Assembly: GCA_905221615.1 (NCBI GenBank)
Contig: CAJNDT010000132.1
Span: 168,501 to 232,500 of the forward strand
Source: Symbiodinium sp. CCMP2592
Lineage: Eukaryota; Sar; Dinophyceae; Suessiales; Symbiodiniaceae
Direction: 5' to 3'
DNA length: 64,000 nucleotides
Shown: positions 11,149-21,987 of the stretch, piece by piece
Position numbering within the stretch: the first letter of the stretch is position 1
Layout: every line of letters starts with the position of its first letter
Translations under genes and position numbers: made by a program
Notes under the pieces: model-generated
Database searches by the model: none
What the model was told of the DNA's origin: nothing
What the model saw: the letters and a program-made list of their open reading frames with translations, nothing else

Positions 11149-12655
11149 TTGGTTCGCATACCGTCTTGCAGCATGGCACAATTACAATGTAACTTGCAGA
11201 GGGGGGTCATTCTTGCCGCAAAAGCCGTCAATATGTATCGTTGATGCGAGTCTTGTGCCAACCATCTGCTAGCATCGTGCCCTTGTCATCGCAGGCTCAA
11301 GTTGTGTACCTGATGCATATCATATAGCATGGCGTCCGCACAAACTTCATGTTGAAGAGTACTCCTTGACACTCCTGTGGCAAAGATGGTTTCTGGTCAT
11401 GTCTTCTTGGAGTTTGTGCGGTTGCTTCATGTTTTTGTTTTAGCCCTGCTTGGAACTTTTCGTTAGTGCATCGGGTACTCATAGAGCATGATTGCTGATT
11501 GACAACTTCATGCAGCTCCTGCGACTGGTTGTGTCTTTTGTTTGCCTAGTTCCTGCAGTCGCAACTTTGAAGAGCGATTTGCCTTGTTTGTTCTTCACTC
11601 CTGGCACCCGCAACACGCTTGGGCGCAGTAGAGCTGCGGGAGCGAAAGGGGAAATCCCTCTTACTACAGCCCTGGCGAAACAAAAGAGAGGCCCTTTACT
11701 CTTGCGAAAGAAACCCCAACCGGCGGGGGCAGGGCGCCCCGTAAGGGGTCCTTGGCCCTTGGGCCATAAAGACAAAGACGGCAGGCACGCTTGAGAACAG
11801 AACCGAAGCCCAAGCTCCAAACCGCCGCACACCTCGCCGGCAGGTAAAAAAGCAGGTTCTGGATATGGCGGCCCATTCCCCAGAATGCTTCTCAGGGTCT
11901 GGACAGAAGAGCCGCCTTCAGGTCGTCTGGCGTTGCAATGCACCGTCTTGATATGACCGTTTTGCAAAACGTATCAGTAGGACAAAGCATGTGCCTTTTG
12001 CCCGTATGCATCAATCTTGCCCCGGTCGGCATGTTCTAAAACTGTTCTAGACAGCCTTGGCGCCAGCACGCACCCGTCCATCGCTCTAACTTTGTATCTA
12101 CCTCTCTGTGCGTTTATGAAGCACACACATAAATGCGAAAGGCACGGAGCTCTCTCTTGTACCGACGCAGTTTGTGACAACAACTCTTCAGTCTTCTGAT
12201 GTTCAAGCGAGTATTACGATTCGGATCGAAATGGCCGTGGTTAACGCGTCTGTACAACTTGCCTTGTAAAGGCAAACTGAATTCCCAGATGAGCACTATG
12301 GAGACATGAAAGCTACTCAATCTCTGAGTTCAGGACAAGAAGTGGTACATGTCTTCGTTTTCAGTGGTTGCTTGTTGCATGCCGACTGCCATTCAGCTTC
12401 AACGACTCACTGCCATCCATGGAGCAGAGCCCAGCCAGTGATCCAGGCAAGCCTCATAGCTGCGACCGGACCTTCAACCTCCAAAAAGCTGCTTCCAGGC
12501 CTAGTTGTGCTAGAAATCGGGAGACCGGAGAAGGATTTGAAGCCCCAAAGCAGCCCTAAGCCTAAACGGCCTCAACCCCAACTGAAAAGCCTCAACCCGG
12601 CTCTGCTCCGCTCTCTGGGAGCCCGGGCTGCCGGGAATGCCGCGGTCGACTGGTG
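11147..12655. other. No confident gene
   Basis: A + frame at 11492-11794 begins with a hydrophobic segment but runs into repetitive G/C-rich sequence. No motif supports a gene in this stretch. Confidence 0.25.
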
Positions 12656-12691
12656 AGCCCTGAGCTCCGAGAGCTCCGAGAGCTCAGGGCT
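12656..12691. repeat. Perfect 12-bp inverted repeat
   Basis: AGCCCTGAGCTC (12656-12667) pairs exactly with GAGCTCAGGGCT (12680-12691) around a 12-base loop that itself contains GAGCTC. It lies about 190 bases before the FAM135-like start codon. Confidence 0.85.
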
Positions 12692-12883
12692 AGGCCGCCC
12701 CCGCGCATCACAAGAGCACTCTATACAGCATATAAGCCATGCATACGCTATAACAGTATATACACTACAAGGGGCACTACATACCATACTAGACCATACT
12801 GCACCTTAGCCTCGAAAGCGCCAAAATGCATCTCGAGCCCCTTGAAGCCTCAGCCTCCCTCATCTCCGCGGCTCAAAACGGCG

Positions 12884-14813
12884 ATGTCGCTGTGTACCGT
12901 CGTCGAGCTGGCTCTCCAGTTTGAGAGCTTTCGGAACGTCGACCTGTTCCACCAAGGCGGGAAGTTGTTTCTCAGCTCGAAAGCGCATCGAAGTGTCTTG
13001 ATTTACTGGAGGCCTTTATCACTTGAAGACCCGCATCTATCGAGACGATGAGGGCCGGGCCTTGGCTTTTCCCTACAGCTACCTCAAGGCAGGGCCACGT
13101 CCGTGGCGGGTGCTTCGCTTTCGCAGCCACTCCTCGCATTCGCTTGCAGGGCCCTTCCATGGCCATGGAGCCGCCCAAGGGAAAGCCTCGGGTGGACCAC
13201 CACAACTTGCCGCTCGGCGAGAGCATTCGAGAGCCAAACCTCTCAGAGATCTCAGATCACGGAATCATACGGAATCTATGAAATCTTTGCTCAGCTCTGT
13301 TGAATCTGCAACGTTCCCGCTTCCCTCAAGCGGAGGGAACGCCATAGCCGAAAAGACCACAAGGCTTGTTGGGGATTGGCATTCGAAGACCTTGCGGTGC
13401 TTTCGTCTACAGCTGCAGGTTGTGCACAGAGACATTGGACAACCAACAGTTGCACATTCGCTGTTTTCTCGTCACTTCAGGCCCTTGTGTTGACCCGTCA
13501 GGCCTTCTGAAAATTGCGCAGACAGCACAAGAAAAGACAGTTTAAGGCACACATCGAAACTGAAGCCAGGACCCGTGAGCTCGAAGCCCTTCTCCGTACC
13601 CGGAAGCCAAGGATCCCGGCCCACGTCAACGAAGAAATGTGCCGAGACAGAGCTTCAGAGCTTCTGGTTTCGGAATCTGGTGTGAGGGCATGAGGAAGGG
13701 GCCGAGGACTTCAAGGCCTCTTTTGGTAGCCGGCTGAGTGTGCTGGGCCTCTACCTGTGTTATGTTTGAGGGATGGCTCGGCTTCCAATTCCCATAAGTC
13801 TTTGTAGGCTTTGGGTGAAAACCGGGTCTGGCACAGCAGGATGTATTACGGCTTTCCAGAAGCCAAGCGTGTCTGAGGTACACCTTCTCCACGAGGAGCT
13901 TCCTGATCCGCTACTGCGAGGAGGAGGTCGAACTCGGCGACGTGGGCCAGTTCCGGCTCGAGCTTAGCCCCTCCGAGCTCCGAAGCTGCACGGAACGGCG
14001 GCTCCGCGGCTCGGCGGCTTGCTGCGCGTCCGCTTCTCTGCCATCCAGGTTGGAGCGGCGAAATCCTCTTCTCCTCGAGGTGCCCGCACCGCAACTTCTG
14101 GAGTCGGGCTGCGAGCATCTGCGAGCATCTGCGAGCATCTGCCTGCGAAGCGCGGCCTTCGGCCTGCAAGGTGGAGCTGATGTTTGCGGACCTTACGCAG
14201 CATCCCTCCGAACCGCTGGGCGACCAGCCAGATGTTGAGCCGGGCCCCAAAGACCGCTTTTGCGCAGCCTGCCGTGGCCTCACGGGACGTCTGAGGTCGG
14301 CAGAGTTCCGCTGCGTGTCCACGCAGGTTCTGCGACTCCGAGGAGTGGCCGCGGCCCAAGCCGAGACCGATTGTCTTCCGGTTCTTCAGAGCCTTGCTTT
14401 ACTTCGTTTCACTGCGCACCGCTGGCATGTTCAAAACCGCTTGTCTGACACAAGGAGAGAGGTTTGCATGACTTCTGCCCCGTCGTCTTCGACGAGTGCC
14501 ACTTCTGCCTGCTGAACTTGGCAGTGCATTCGGTGCCGTGGCACGATCTGCCTCCGCTCACGCCAGCGCGAAGCAAGTGTGCTGTGTGCGGCAGGCCGTG
14601 GTGGACCTCCGGTTCCGTGTCCGCCCTGCTCTGAGGAAGATGGCAGCAACCAAGCCCAAGGCAGGAGCTTCCGGAGCTCCTTGATCGGCTCGCATCGGCT
14701 CTTCGTGTGTCTGGGAGGTGGCGGGCCCTGCCCCCAGAGCTGGAGCAAAGGAGTCGGAGGCGCAGGACCTCTGCATACCTCTGCCAAGCATCGCCGGGAG
14801 CCGTTGCCGGCTG
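12884..14813 (+). CDS. FAM135-family protein (DUF3657), N-terminal domain only
   Basis: Six or seven exons spell a DUF3657 domain. Exon 1 (12884-12956, ATG start) reads LALQFESFRNVDLFHQG, matching the conserved start of plant and animal FAM135 proteins. Exon 2 (13012-13088) continues GLYHLKTRIYRDDEG; exon 3 runs from 13150 to about 13233. Exon 4 (13878 to about 14048) has YTFSTRSFLIRYCEEEVELG; exon 5 (14171-14342) begins VELMFADL. Exon 6 (14462 to about 14600) reads GLHDFCPVVFDECHFCLLNL, corresponding to the domain's GLHxxxPVxFD block. A possible exon 7 lies at 14662-14813. Introns 1, 2 and 5 are 55, 61 and 119 nt with GC, GC and GA donors. Known family members carry a C-terminal alpha/beta hydrolase (DUF676), but the next gene starts about 110 bases downstream, so that domain is absent here. 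Exon 3/4 and 4/5 joins are unresolved. In animals and plants the family is a predicted lipase of unclear role. Confidence 0.72.
14110..14142 (+). repeat. Triple tandem repeat TGCGAGCATC
   Basis: Three direct copies of a 10-base unit lie in a probable intron of the FAM135-like gene, between exons 4 and 5. Confidence 0.85.
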
Positions 14814-14921
14814 AAGTCTTGTCTACTGAACCTTCCGCTTGCCACTCCTGACGCCTCGTATGGCCCAAGGGATACTCCAGACCTCTAGCTGCCAGCAGAA
14901 TTTTCTTGGCCGTACACAGCC

Positions 14922-15921
14922 ATGGCTCGTTCCTCCATCTCCTTGCTGATTGCCCTGGCGGCCGGCGCCCTCCTTGCCAAGAACATGGGTCTGGGTTTTG
15001 TGGGTATGCGGCCATCCGTCCGAAGCTCTTCCGTGGCCATGAGGGCGGAGGAGGATGAGGGGGAAGCCGAGGAGAAGCCCGTCGCTGAGGGCGATCGGCT
15101 GCGGCTCAAGGTCCAGTCGGCAGAGGGCGATGCCATCAAGGAGGCGGCTTCGGAGGTGATCCTGCCTAGCGCCAGCGGCCAGTTGGGCATCTTGGCCAAC
15201 CACGCCCCCATGATGTCTGCCCTGGATGTCGGCGTGCTCCGCTACAAGCAGGACATTCTCCATATGTCCATATCCCATTCGTACAGGCCCGTGTTTTCGC
15301 TTGTCTCAAATCCGCGGCACCGCAGGATGGCAAGTGGGTGCCCGTGGTGGTCATGGGCGGCTTCGCTTCCGTGGACTCCAACCAGCTGTCCGTGTTGTGC
15401 AACGACTTCGAGGTGTGGCGGGCGGGCAGAGTGACATCTCATGGAGGCTTTATACGGTAGCAGAAGTGTCCCAAACGGCCGCATCAGGACGGCAGACCGC
15501 GTAAATATGTCGCAGTTCAGCTGATGATGTGACGAATTAACGGCAGTGTCGCATACGCCGACCGCGGAACTCTTGCGGTGATTGCAGGTCGCAGATGACA
15601 TTGACATGAACGAGGCCTGTAGATTGCCTCGTCAGCAAGAACATTTTAGCACAATACCGACGTGTTAGCCGCCCAGGCGTCCTGTCCTGGGTTCCTTGAT
15701 GGAATTGCTGAGACTTCGCAGGCCAAGTCAGAGATGGAGAGCGCCACCGAGCTGATGGAGAAGGCAGAGTCCAAGACCGACAAGCTCGAGGCCACACAGA
15801 AGGCCAGGTTGTGACATGTCGCTGTCTTTCTCGGGTGGCAGAAGCGAGAGTTTGGTACCTTGAGGTGAAGAAGGCAGCTGCGAGGCTCCAGGCGGCGATG
15901 TTCTTGTCCGGCAAGAAGTGA
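14922..15921 (+). CDS. atpE: Plastid ATP synthase CF1 epsilon subunit, nuclear-encoded
   Basis: This is the central-stalk subunit of the chloroplast F1 motor, which couples rotation to catalysis and restrains ATP hydrolysis. Exon 1 (14922-15251) starts with a hydrophobic signal sequence ([16 protein letters not shown]). A short region with GFVGMRP, resembling the FVP-type transit signal of peridinin plastids, and an acidic linker follow. The epsilon beta-sandwich then reads [20 protein letters not shown]. Exon 2 (15326-15412) encodes [20 protein letters not shown] and ends with LCNDFE; exon 3 (15722 to about 15807) gives the first C-terminal helix. A final piece ends [17 protein letters not shown] at 15919-15921. 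Intron 1 is 74 nt with a GA donor; intron 2 is 309 nt, GT-AG. The last join is not clean: the two obvious acceptors (after 15841 and 15864) both shift the frame into an early stop. Either an unusual splice site is used, the sequence has an error, or the tail is lost. Confidence 0.9.
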
Positions 15922-16659
15922 GCCTACAAGGCAAAGGTTCACCGTCTAGATGTCCAGGATCACGCTAAAGTGGTTTTTCAACGTTTCTCCGGCTGCATAA
16001 GCAGCGTGGGAGCAGATGGTGTGCTACATTTCCCAAAGTGTCATGATCGGTGAAGCAGCCTTTGGGATTGAACGCTGCTCCCAGCATCCAGCATTCGATG
16101 AGGAGACTGCTTCGTGAGCCTGTTATCCTAATGCAAAACAGCACTGGTATGCAAGGGCCGTGTGTTGTTTGCGTGTCCTACACAGCATCTGGCAGATCTC
16201 CAAATCCGGAGTTGAGCACGAATGGCAGGACAGCGAAACTGGCGAAAGCCGGGGGGGCGATGTTGGCGTGCCTGCAGCCGTGCCCCCAGCCCTCGGCCCG
16301 CAACGAGGTCTGGAATCTTCATGGAGAAGTCACAGCTCAATATGAAGCATCTGTAGAGCGCTTCTCCTTTGGGAGGGCAGGGCGCCAACCTCTGAGGTCG
16401 TGAGGCATTCTCTGCATTCTTCATCCGCGGACGGGTCCAAAGAGCATGACCAGGACTCGTTCGGGCATGTATGCACGCACGTGCGTAGGTAGGTAGGTAC
16501 ATGTAGGTTTTGGTATGTATGCATAATTCCCACGATAAAGCGTAAACGTGATGCATCCATCCCGTCCCGTTGCATTCCAGTCCGCTCCGTGCCTGCCATG
16601 CCATACTACATCTGATATGCTGTGCAAGGCTAGGCTCGGCCAGGCTGAGCAACTTTCTA
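15922..16659. other. No confident gene
   Basis: Downstream flank of the epsilon-subunit gene. Only motif-free frames; short GTAG/GTAT repeats near 16485-16520. Confidence 0.3.
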
Positions 16660-16775
16660 TTCTCTATTCAATTCAGTTCTATGATGTTCTGTTCGGTTCT
16701 CTTCTCTTCCCTTCTGTTCTATTCTGTTCTGTTCTCTTCTATTCAGTTCCATTCTGTTCTGATCTCTGCTATCTG
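16660..16775 (+). repeat. Degenerate TTCTG/TTCTA pentamer array
   Basis: Imperfect five-base TTCTG, TTCTA, TTCTC and TTCAG units. The Phe/Ser/Val ORF over it is an artefact. Confidence 0.9.
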
Positions 16776-17151
16776 ATATCTGCTTGATTCTATATATTGT
16801 ACATAGACACATCAACCATATTGTGCACACATTTTTCTCTCATGAGCCAGCCAGGTGATTGTGTAACTGCTTCTTCCCCTTGGTCAGATCTGCAGGAGCG
16901 GCCACCAGCGAGTTGGCAGGCCAGCTTGGGATCTCTTTCTGCAGTGGGATATAAAGGGTCCAGGGTCTAGGGTCATCATGAATCATCCCAACGGCCTGCG
17001 CTCTTTCGTTCAACCGAGCCGAGCGCCAAGTCCAGGCTGCTCCACCCGCGGCACTCTCCTTGGCCGAGGCACTCTTTGCCGAGGCGTGGTTTGGTCCAGG
17101 GCGGCGGGGGGATGAAGGGCAGCATCCTCAAAAATTCCTCGCTCCTAGCAG

Positions 17152-17379
17152 GAGCTCACCAAGCCCATGGAGCAGAATCGATTGCTCCAGCTAGCAGAAG
17201 GGCTCTACAGGCCTCAGATGTGGTCCTGAAGAGCTGGGAAGGCACGGGAGCACCTGGACAGGCGACACCTCGGCGCCCTGTCGTCCTCCTATGTCCAGCA
17301 AGCCACCTGGTTTAGACAGATCTGCCGTGGCCTCAGCCCTTCCGGGCCCTGGCACAACCGGCCATGTCTGCTGGCTTAG
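17152..17379 (+). CDS. Candidate exons, unknown protein
   Basis: After an AG|G site the frame from 17152 reads ELTKPMEQNRLLQLAEGLYR. A second frame from 17242 to a TAG at 17377-17379 reads AREHLDRRHLGALSSSYVQQ followed by ATWFRQICRGL. Both look like real helical protein and probably belong to one gene, but the donor and acceptor between them do not join cleanly at the sites I tried. No family recognised. Confidence 0.33.
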
Positions 17380-17667
17380 GCGAGCGGTGCTTCACGCCCC
17401 TCCAGCGCGAGGCGCGGACAAGACTTTGTTGTCGTAGGTCAGAGCCGAGACGTGGGAACAGGGCGGGACTGCGGGGGAGAGGAGTTATCTGTTCTGGCCT
17501 TGCGTTGCATGAAGCCTCGCGAGAGTTCAGTGACCACGGTCTTGGAGCGGAGGCCCTTTTCGGCCACGTGGATGCGACGGAGCTGAGCATCGTGCCGCAA
17601 GATCTGGGGATCGGTGTGCGGGGCCCAGGCATTGCATGCTCGATGGCTTTGGAGGAGAACCAGTATG

Positions 17668-17968
17668 TGAGAGAGAGGGAGGGGGAGAGAGACAGAGAGA
17701 AAGTATACACTCGTTGAAAAGACTTCGGGGGAGTAGGCTTGAGTACTGCCAACCGAGGAGTGCTGAACCCACTGTTCCTGAGTCTACATATGTTGTTCTT
17801 TGGATGTGTTGTTGGAGCACTTCCGTTCGCCTTTCCTTTCGCACAGCCGAGCCCCCCTGGAAACAATCCTCGGGAGAAGCCACTCCGCCAAGAGCTGCGG
17901 GTGCGCGGACTCGCGCGGGGTGGGGGCCTGAACGCTGCCCCTGCCTCCTGCCTCATGCACTGAGAGCT

Positions 17969-18000
<32 letters not shown>
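17668..18000 (+). repeat. Two purine (GA)n tracts
   Basis: GA-rich runs at 17668-17701 and 17970-18000, both purine on +. The second follows GGGGC...GCCCC complementary blocks at about 17923-17944. Confidence 0.85.
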
Positions 18001-18004
<4 letters not shown>

Positions 18005-18639
18005 CCCATGCTCCCCCAACCGCAGCATGCACAGCCTCGGGGCCCACGATAAACACAACTAGCCGTGTGGTAGGTCACCGTTCTGTTTCGTATGAGGCCG
18101 TGGAGTGGACCCCAACAAGTTTCACGTAGCACAGGGGGAACTCGCAAGGGCAAAACCAACTCTACTTCGTGGTGTACTCCTTAGCTGTGTCCGCTGTTTT
18201 GGGGAACAAGCCCAACGCGAGAGCCCAACAAACCACAAGGCAGGCTGCAGCAGGGGGCACCCCCTAGTTCTGTACTACCTAGGAGGGGCATGTACTTAAA
18301 GGGGACGATTGCTGCCGTGCCATACTTTTCACAGCCACAGTGAGCCGCACGGGGAGCCTCAGATGTGCAATGGTGTTCCTACGGAAAGTTAGGTCCTGGT
18401 TGCGAGGAAGGCTCCTAGTGCACACACGAGGGGATGTTTCTGGTTACCGAGCTGTAAACCTCTGGATAGCTGCCATAGGGGCGCGGGGAAGAGGCGGGTT
18501 GGGGTTGTCTTAGTGTAAGGGGTCGGGGGTTGCAGCTCGAGAATCTGGAACATACTCGGTAGTAAGTGCAACGGTCAGTGGCGCCCCAAAGCCGTCCACT
18601 CAAACCCACAGGGGGTGGACGGGCGGGCTGAAAGCCTGA
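18001..18639. other. No confident gene
   Basis: Spacer between GA tracts with no supported frame. Confidence 0.3.
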
Positions 18640-18698
18640 GGGTCACGACGTGACCCCTAAGCCCGGCAGAAAGAAAAGAAAGAGAGAGAGAGAGAGAG
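18640..18698 (+). repeat. Hairpin plus (GA)n module
   Basis: A perfect inverted repeat GGGTCACG-A-CGTGACCC (18640-18656) is followed by CTAAGCCC and then a GA run (18679-18698). Confidence 0.85.
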
Positions 18699-19689
18699 GA
18701 TGTTGTTCTTTGCTTCTTGAAAGTAAGAGCTTGACATATGAGTGCTGCAAACATGGCCACGGTGGGTATGGTCAGATCCGTATGCAGTTAGAGGGTTGTT
18801 GCCTTATTACCTTTTTCGAGCCACACCACGTGCCATGACAAGTTCGAACTTCCTTTTGCGAGAAGCAGATGCGACGGGGAAATCCCTTTGAGCTCCTGTC
18901 ACGGGGATAGTGTACATGCATGTGCTACATAAGTCGTATCTGCTGCTGCTATATAATTCTAACTGTGAAGACTTGCACAAACCTGATCGGGGGAACCGGG
19001 ATAATGTGATCTAGGATAGCCTTTTACTTTGTTCTGTTTTGCTTTCTTGGGTGTTTTCTCATGGAAGTTCCCCGGCGAACCGATCAGTAATCTTTGAACA
19101 CTGTGCCTCTCCTTCGTGAAGGTAGATGAAGGCATGCTCCGACACCAACGTACAAAGCAGTTTCTTAACTTGTTCTAGTATCCTAACTTGTCAAGAGACT
19201 TGTAGTCGTCGAGCCAGATTCCTTCAAGAGCTTTCAAAATCCGTGAAAGAGTTGCATGGTGTGTTGTTCAACTTCTTAAACCACTTTGGTGTTGTCCTTG
19301 CTGCGACTTTTTTCGGGGAATTGCAGAGAGACTACTTTTGAACAGGGCAGAGTCCAATGTATTACCAAGGTGTCCGATGCTGTTGCCATATGTTTCTTAT
19401 ACACTACATGTGACATTGCCTGCGAGTAGCCAGTTCTCGTCAAAGGGAATCCCCAACGAGCTCTTTCAGCGGGGGATTCTGTAATCGAGGGGGCCAAATT
19501 TCCTACGAGCTGCTCTTCCTGCAAATGACTTCGCTCCTTTTGAAGCAGTCGGGGAAATTGGGCAACCATGCATGTGTCCGTGGAGAGTGTACGCCCATCT
19601 CTGATTCGTTATCGTATAATTTATGACCTTAGTCTTGAGATGGGATACGCTCGTTCTTCACGCCTCTGAAACCTGAGAACACATCGGGT
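18699..19689. other. No confident gene; CGGGGGA motifs
   Basis: AT-richer spacer with no motif-bearing ORF. Contains GGGGGA motifs at about 18988 and 19471 of a type that recurs to 23 kb. Confidence 0.3.
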
Positions 19690-19760
19690 GGGCAAGATGC
19701 CCGGGGGCCCTGACCGGTCCCTATGCCCGAGTGAGAGTGAGAGAGAGAGAGAGAGAGAGC
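19690..19760 (+). repeat. Hairpin plus (GA)n module
   Basis: GGGCA-AGA-TGCCC (19690-19702) is an inverted repeat. CCCTATGCCC and a GA run (19731-19760) follow. Confidence 0.8.
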
Positions 19761-19977
19761 GACAGAGGGGGGCCTTGGCCCGGGTCTTCGGACCTAACCC
19801 TCGTGAACCGAAGCGAAGCGAAGAGCGACCGCGGCGCGGGAGTCATCCAGAGGTCGCCCCCACGCCGTCACTTGACAGGGTAATCAACATGCTGCGGGAC
19901 CTCCTTTTCGAGACAGCAGGTGAAGACACACATGCAGTCACATACCATGTGGTAATCCTCCTCAACATGCAGACAGA

Positions 19978-20571
19978 ATGGTGCCGCACTCACCAAGCCC
20001 CTACCAGCAGCGAGCAGCATCCCCCAGCAAGCGACCGCGGGGGACCACCTCCATGTTCCGAGAAGCAGCAGCCAACCTCCTGTCCCCGGCCGGGGTCCGT
20101 GAGCAGACACACCTCACAACAGACATGATCCTGCAGCAGCTGGCCCGGACAGTTTACTTGGTCACCACAGCAATGGAGTCCAACCCCGGGGTGTTCGACA
20201 GTCACACAGGTACCAGAGTAGCTGCAGCAAGGGGCGTGCACCACATAGTTAACAAAGTGTACAGCAGGGTTGATGCCATGGGAATCGCGGGGCTGCTGGA
20301 GATGCGAAACGACTCGCACGTGGCGTCCCGCTTGGCGACTGTGGCGGAGGGCGAAGACACTTGGGAGACTGGCCGAATCCATACGGCCGACGTCCTTCGA
20401 CTTGACGAGGAGCTGAGGGCGTTCCACGTACACGCGGTCACAGTGCAGCAGGCCACGCAAAACCTGGCTGCAGTGCGTGGGTTCCTAGAAGGGCAGACCT
20501 ACGACCTGTGTGGGGCGACCCTAGCAGCTGGGCCAACAGAGAGAGAGAGACAGAGAGAGAGAGAGAGATGA
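19978..20571 (+). CDS. Unknown ORF, possibly element-derived
   Basis: This ATG-started ORF of 197 codons has a Pro/Ser/Arg-rich N-terminus and then a helical region without low complexity (HLTTDMILQQLARTVYLVTT, later LRLDEELRAFHVHAVTVQQA). It ends inside a GA microsatellite, so the last residues are Arg/Glu repeats and the natural end is uncertain. No membrane segment or catalytic motif. It sits among recurring hairpin/GA modules and upstream of a similar ORF at 22 kb, which suggests, without proof, that both belong to a decayed mobile element. Confidence 0.42.
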   Translation: MVPHSPSPYQQRAASPSKRPRGTTSMFREAAANLLSPAGVREQTHLTTDMILQQLARTVYLVTTAMESNPGVFDSHTGTRVAAARGVHHIVNKVYSRVDAMGIAGLLEMRNDSHVASRLATVAEGEDTWETGRIHTADVLRLDEELRAFHVHAVTVQQATQNLAAVRGFLEGQTYDLCGATLAAGPTERERQRERER

Positions 20572-21590
20572 GTGCTGTGTCCTTGCTTCGTAACAGAACA
20601 GGCCTTTCCTCCTGATGATCGGTAACTAGTTTCCACGGTCAGCCAAACCTCTCCACGATCTGGTGTAACTCCGGGGGATTGAACATAAGAACTGTGTTTG
20701 AACTTTCCCGTGATTTAGTTGTTTCAGTAAATGCTCGCAGACCAGACACGTGAGAGAGCAAGTAGTTTCTTTCTTTGAAGTAGAGCCGCTCAGGATCAGG
20801 GAAAGTCGTGCTGTGTTCCACACCTGCAGGGCCCCTTCTTTTCTAATGGCATGGTGATTTGTTTGGCAAGCTTTCCTTGAATCCTCTGATCCTCTGGCCT
20901 GCTATCATCAACATCACTGGGGAATGATCATACTTGCAGTACACATGCTTAGCCCTTAGGCCTCTAGTATGTGCTGTGCCTTTGTTTCACAGAAAGATCT
21001 TCCCCTTTGATGACCTGAGACCTATAGAGCCTTCAAATGTGGCAGTCGGGGGACAGGCGCAAACTGTTAGCTCGTTACCTTTGTTGAGGGTGTGCCTGTT
21101 TTGCTACGCCTGACAACCCCGAAAGCTTAGTCTGTAGCATGGCCAACTCTGCAGAAGAAGTTGAATAGTTGCTTGTTGAAATGTCTATGTTTCCGTGTAC
21201 TGTTTTGTACTGCGGAGAATGCGAACCTTTCTTTGCTGCTCCAGTGCGTCAACAGTGCCTGAAATATATCGGGGGATTAAAACCGCTTTTCCTATCTAGT
21301 GTACCTTACGTAAACCCCCAAAAGGCACCGAAAGCACAGGGAGCCAATCGAATTACCTCTTTCGATGCGGGGTGATCTTTTGCATCATGACCTCTGTGAT
21401 CCTCTTGTACTCCTTATATTGTTCGTTGTTTGCTACTGCGGGGGACTGAGGACATGATGTTGCATGTGTCGATGAGAATGAGATATCACAGTCAACGTTA
21501 TCGTATACTATATGGCTTTAGCTTAGACTGTGTAAATCATTCGTTCGTCACCCCTCACACCCGTCAACACGACGGGGGGGCCAGAGGCCC
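20572..21590. other. No confident gene; faint internal repeat
   Basis: Sequences beginning TGCTGTG at about 20573 and about 20969 resemble each other over some 60 bases, suggesting a decayed repeat with a spacing of roughly 400. GGGGGA motifs at about 20670, 21048, 21272 and 21440. Confidence 0.3.
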
Positions 21591-21642
21591 GAGGGCGTTG
21601 ACCCGCCCTCATGCCCAGGAGGGAGAGAGAGAGAGAGAGAGT
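21591..21642 (+). repeat. Hairpin plus (GA)n module
   Basis: GAGGGCG (21591-21597) pairs with CGCCCTC (21604-21610). ATGCCC and a GA run (21621-21642) follow. Confidence 0.82.
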
Positions 21643-21987
21643 GCCACACCTTGTACTTGGGGGTCTGTTCCGCCCTCTTGTGCCGGGGGGGAGAGGCAGG
21701 GGGTTACTCTGGGCTGTTACCCGGAGGAGCCACCCTCGCCTTGACCCAGTGGTGCTTGAGTCTCCGCCCGCTGCCGTCTTGCTTGAGAGGCCCCTTTGCC
21801 AGCGCATCCTCCCGAACCTGACCGCGGCCCCTCCTCCGGGAGGGTGGCCCGCCAGTAGGGGGACGGAGCATACTTCAGCACTGCGGACCACGGGGAGACC
21901 TCGTTCTACTACCACCTCACGATCTATGTCGAGTTCCTCGAGATCCAAACCGGGGGGAAAGAAGGCCCCAGAGGAGGAAGAAGCCGA

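Noticed and set aside
17333..18058. 241-codon minus ORF
   Set aside because: Contains GA-repeat-encoded Ser/Leu runs and no motif; overlaps better + strand signals.
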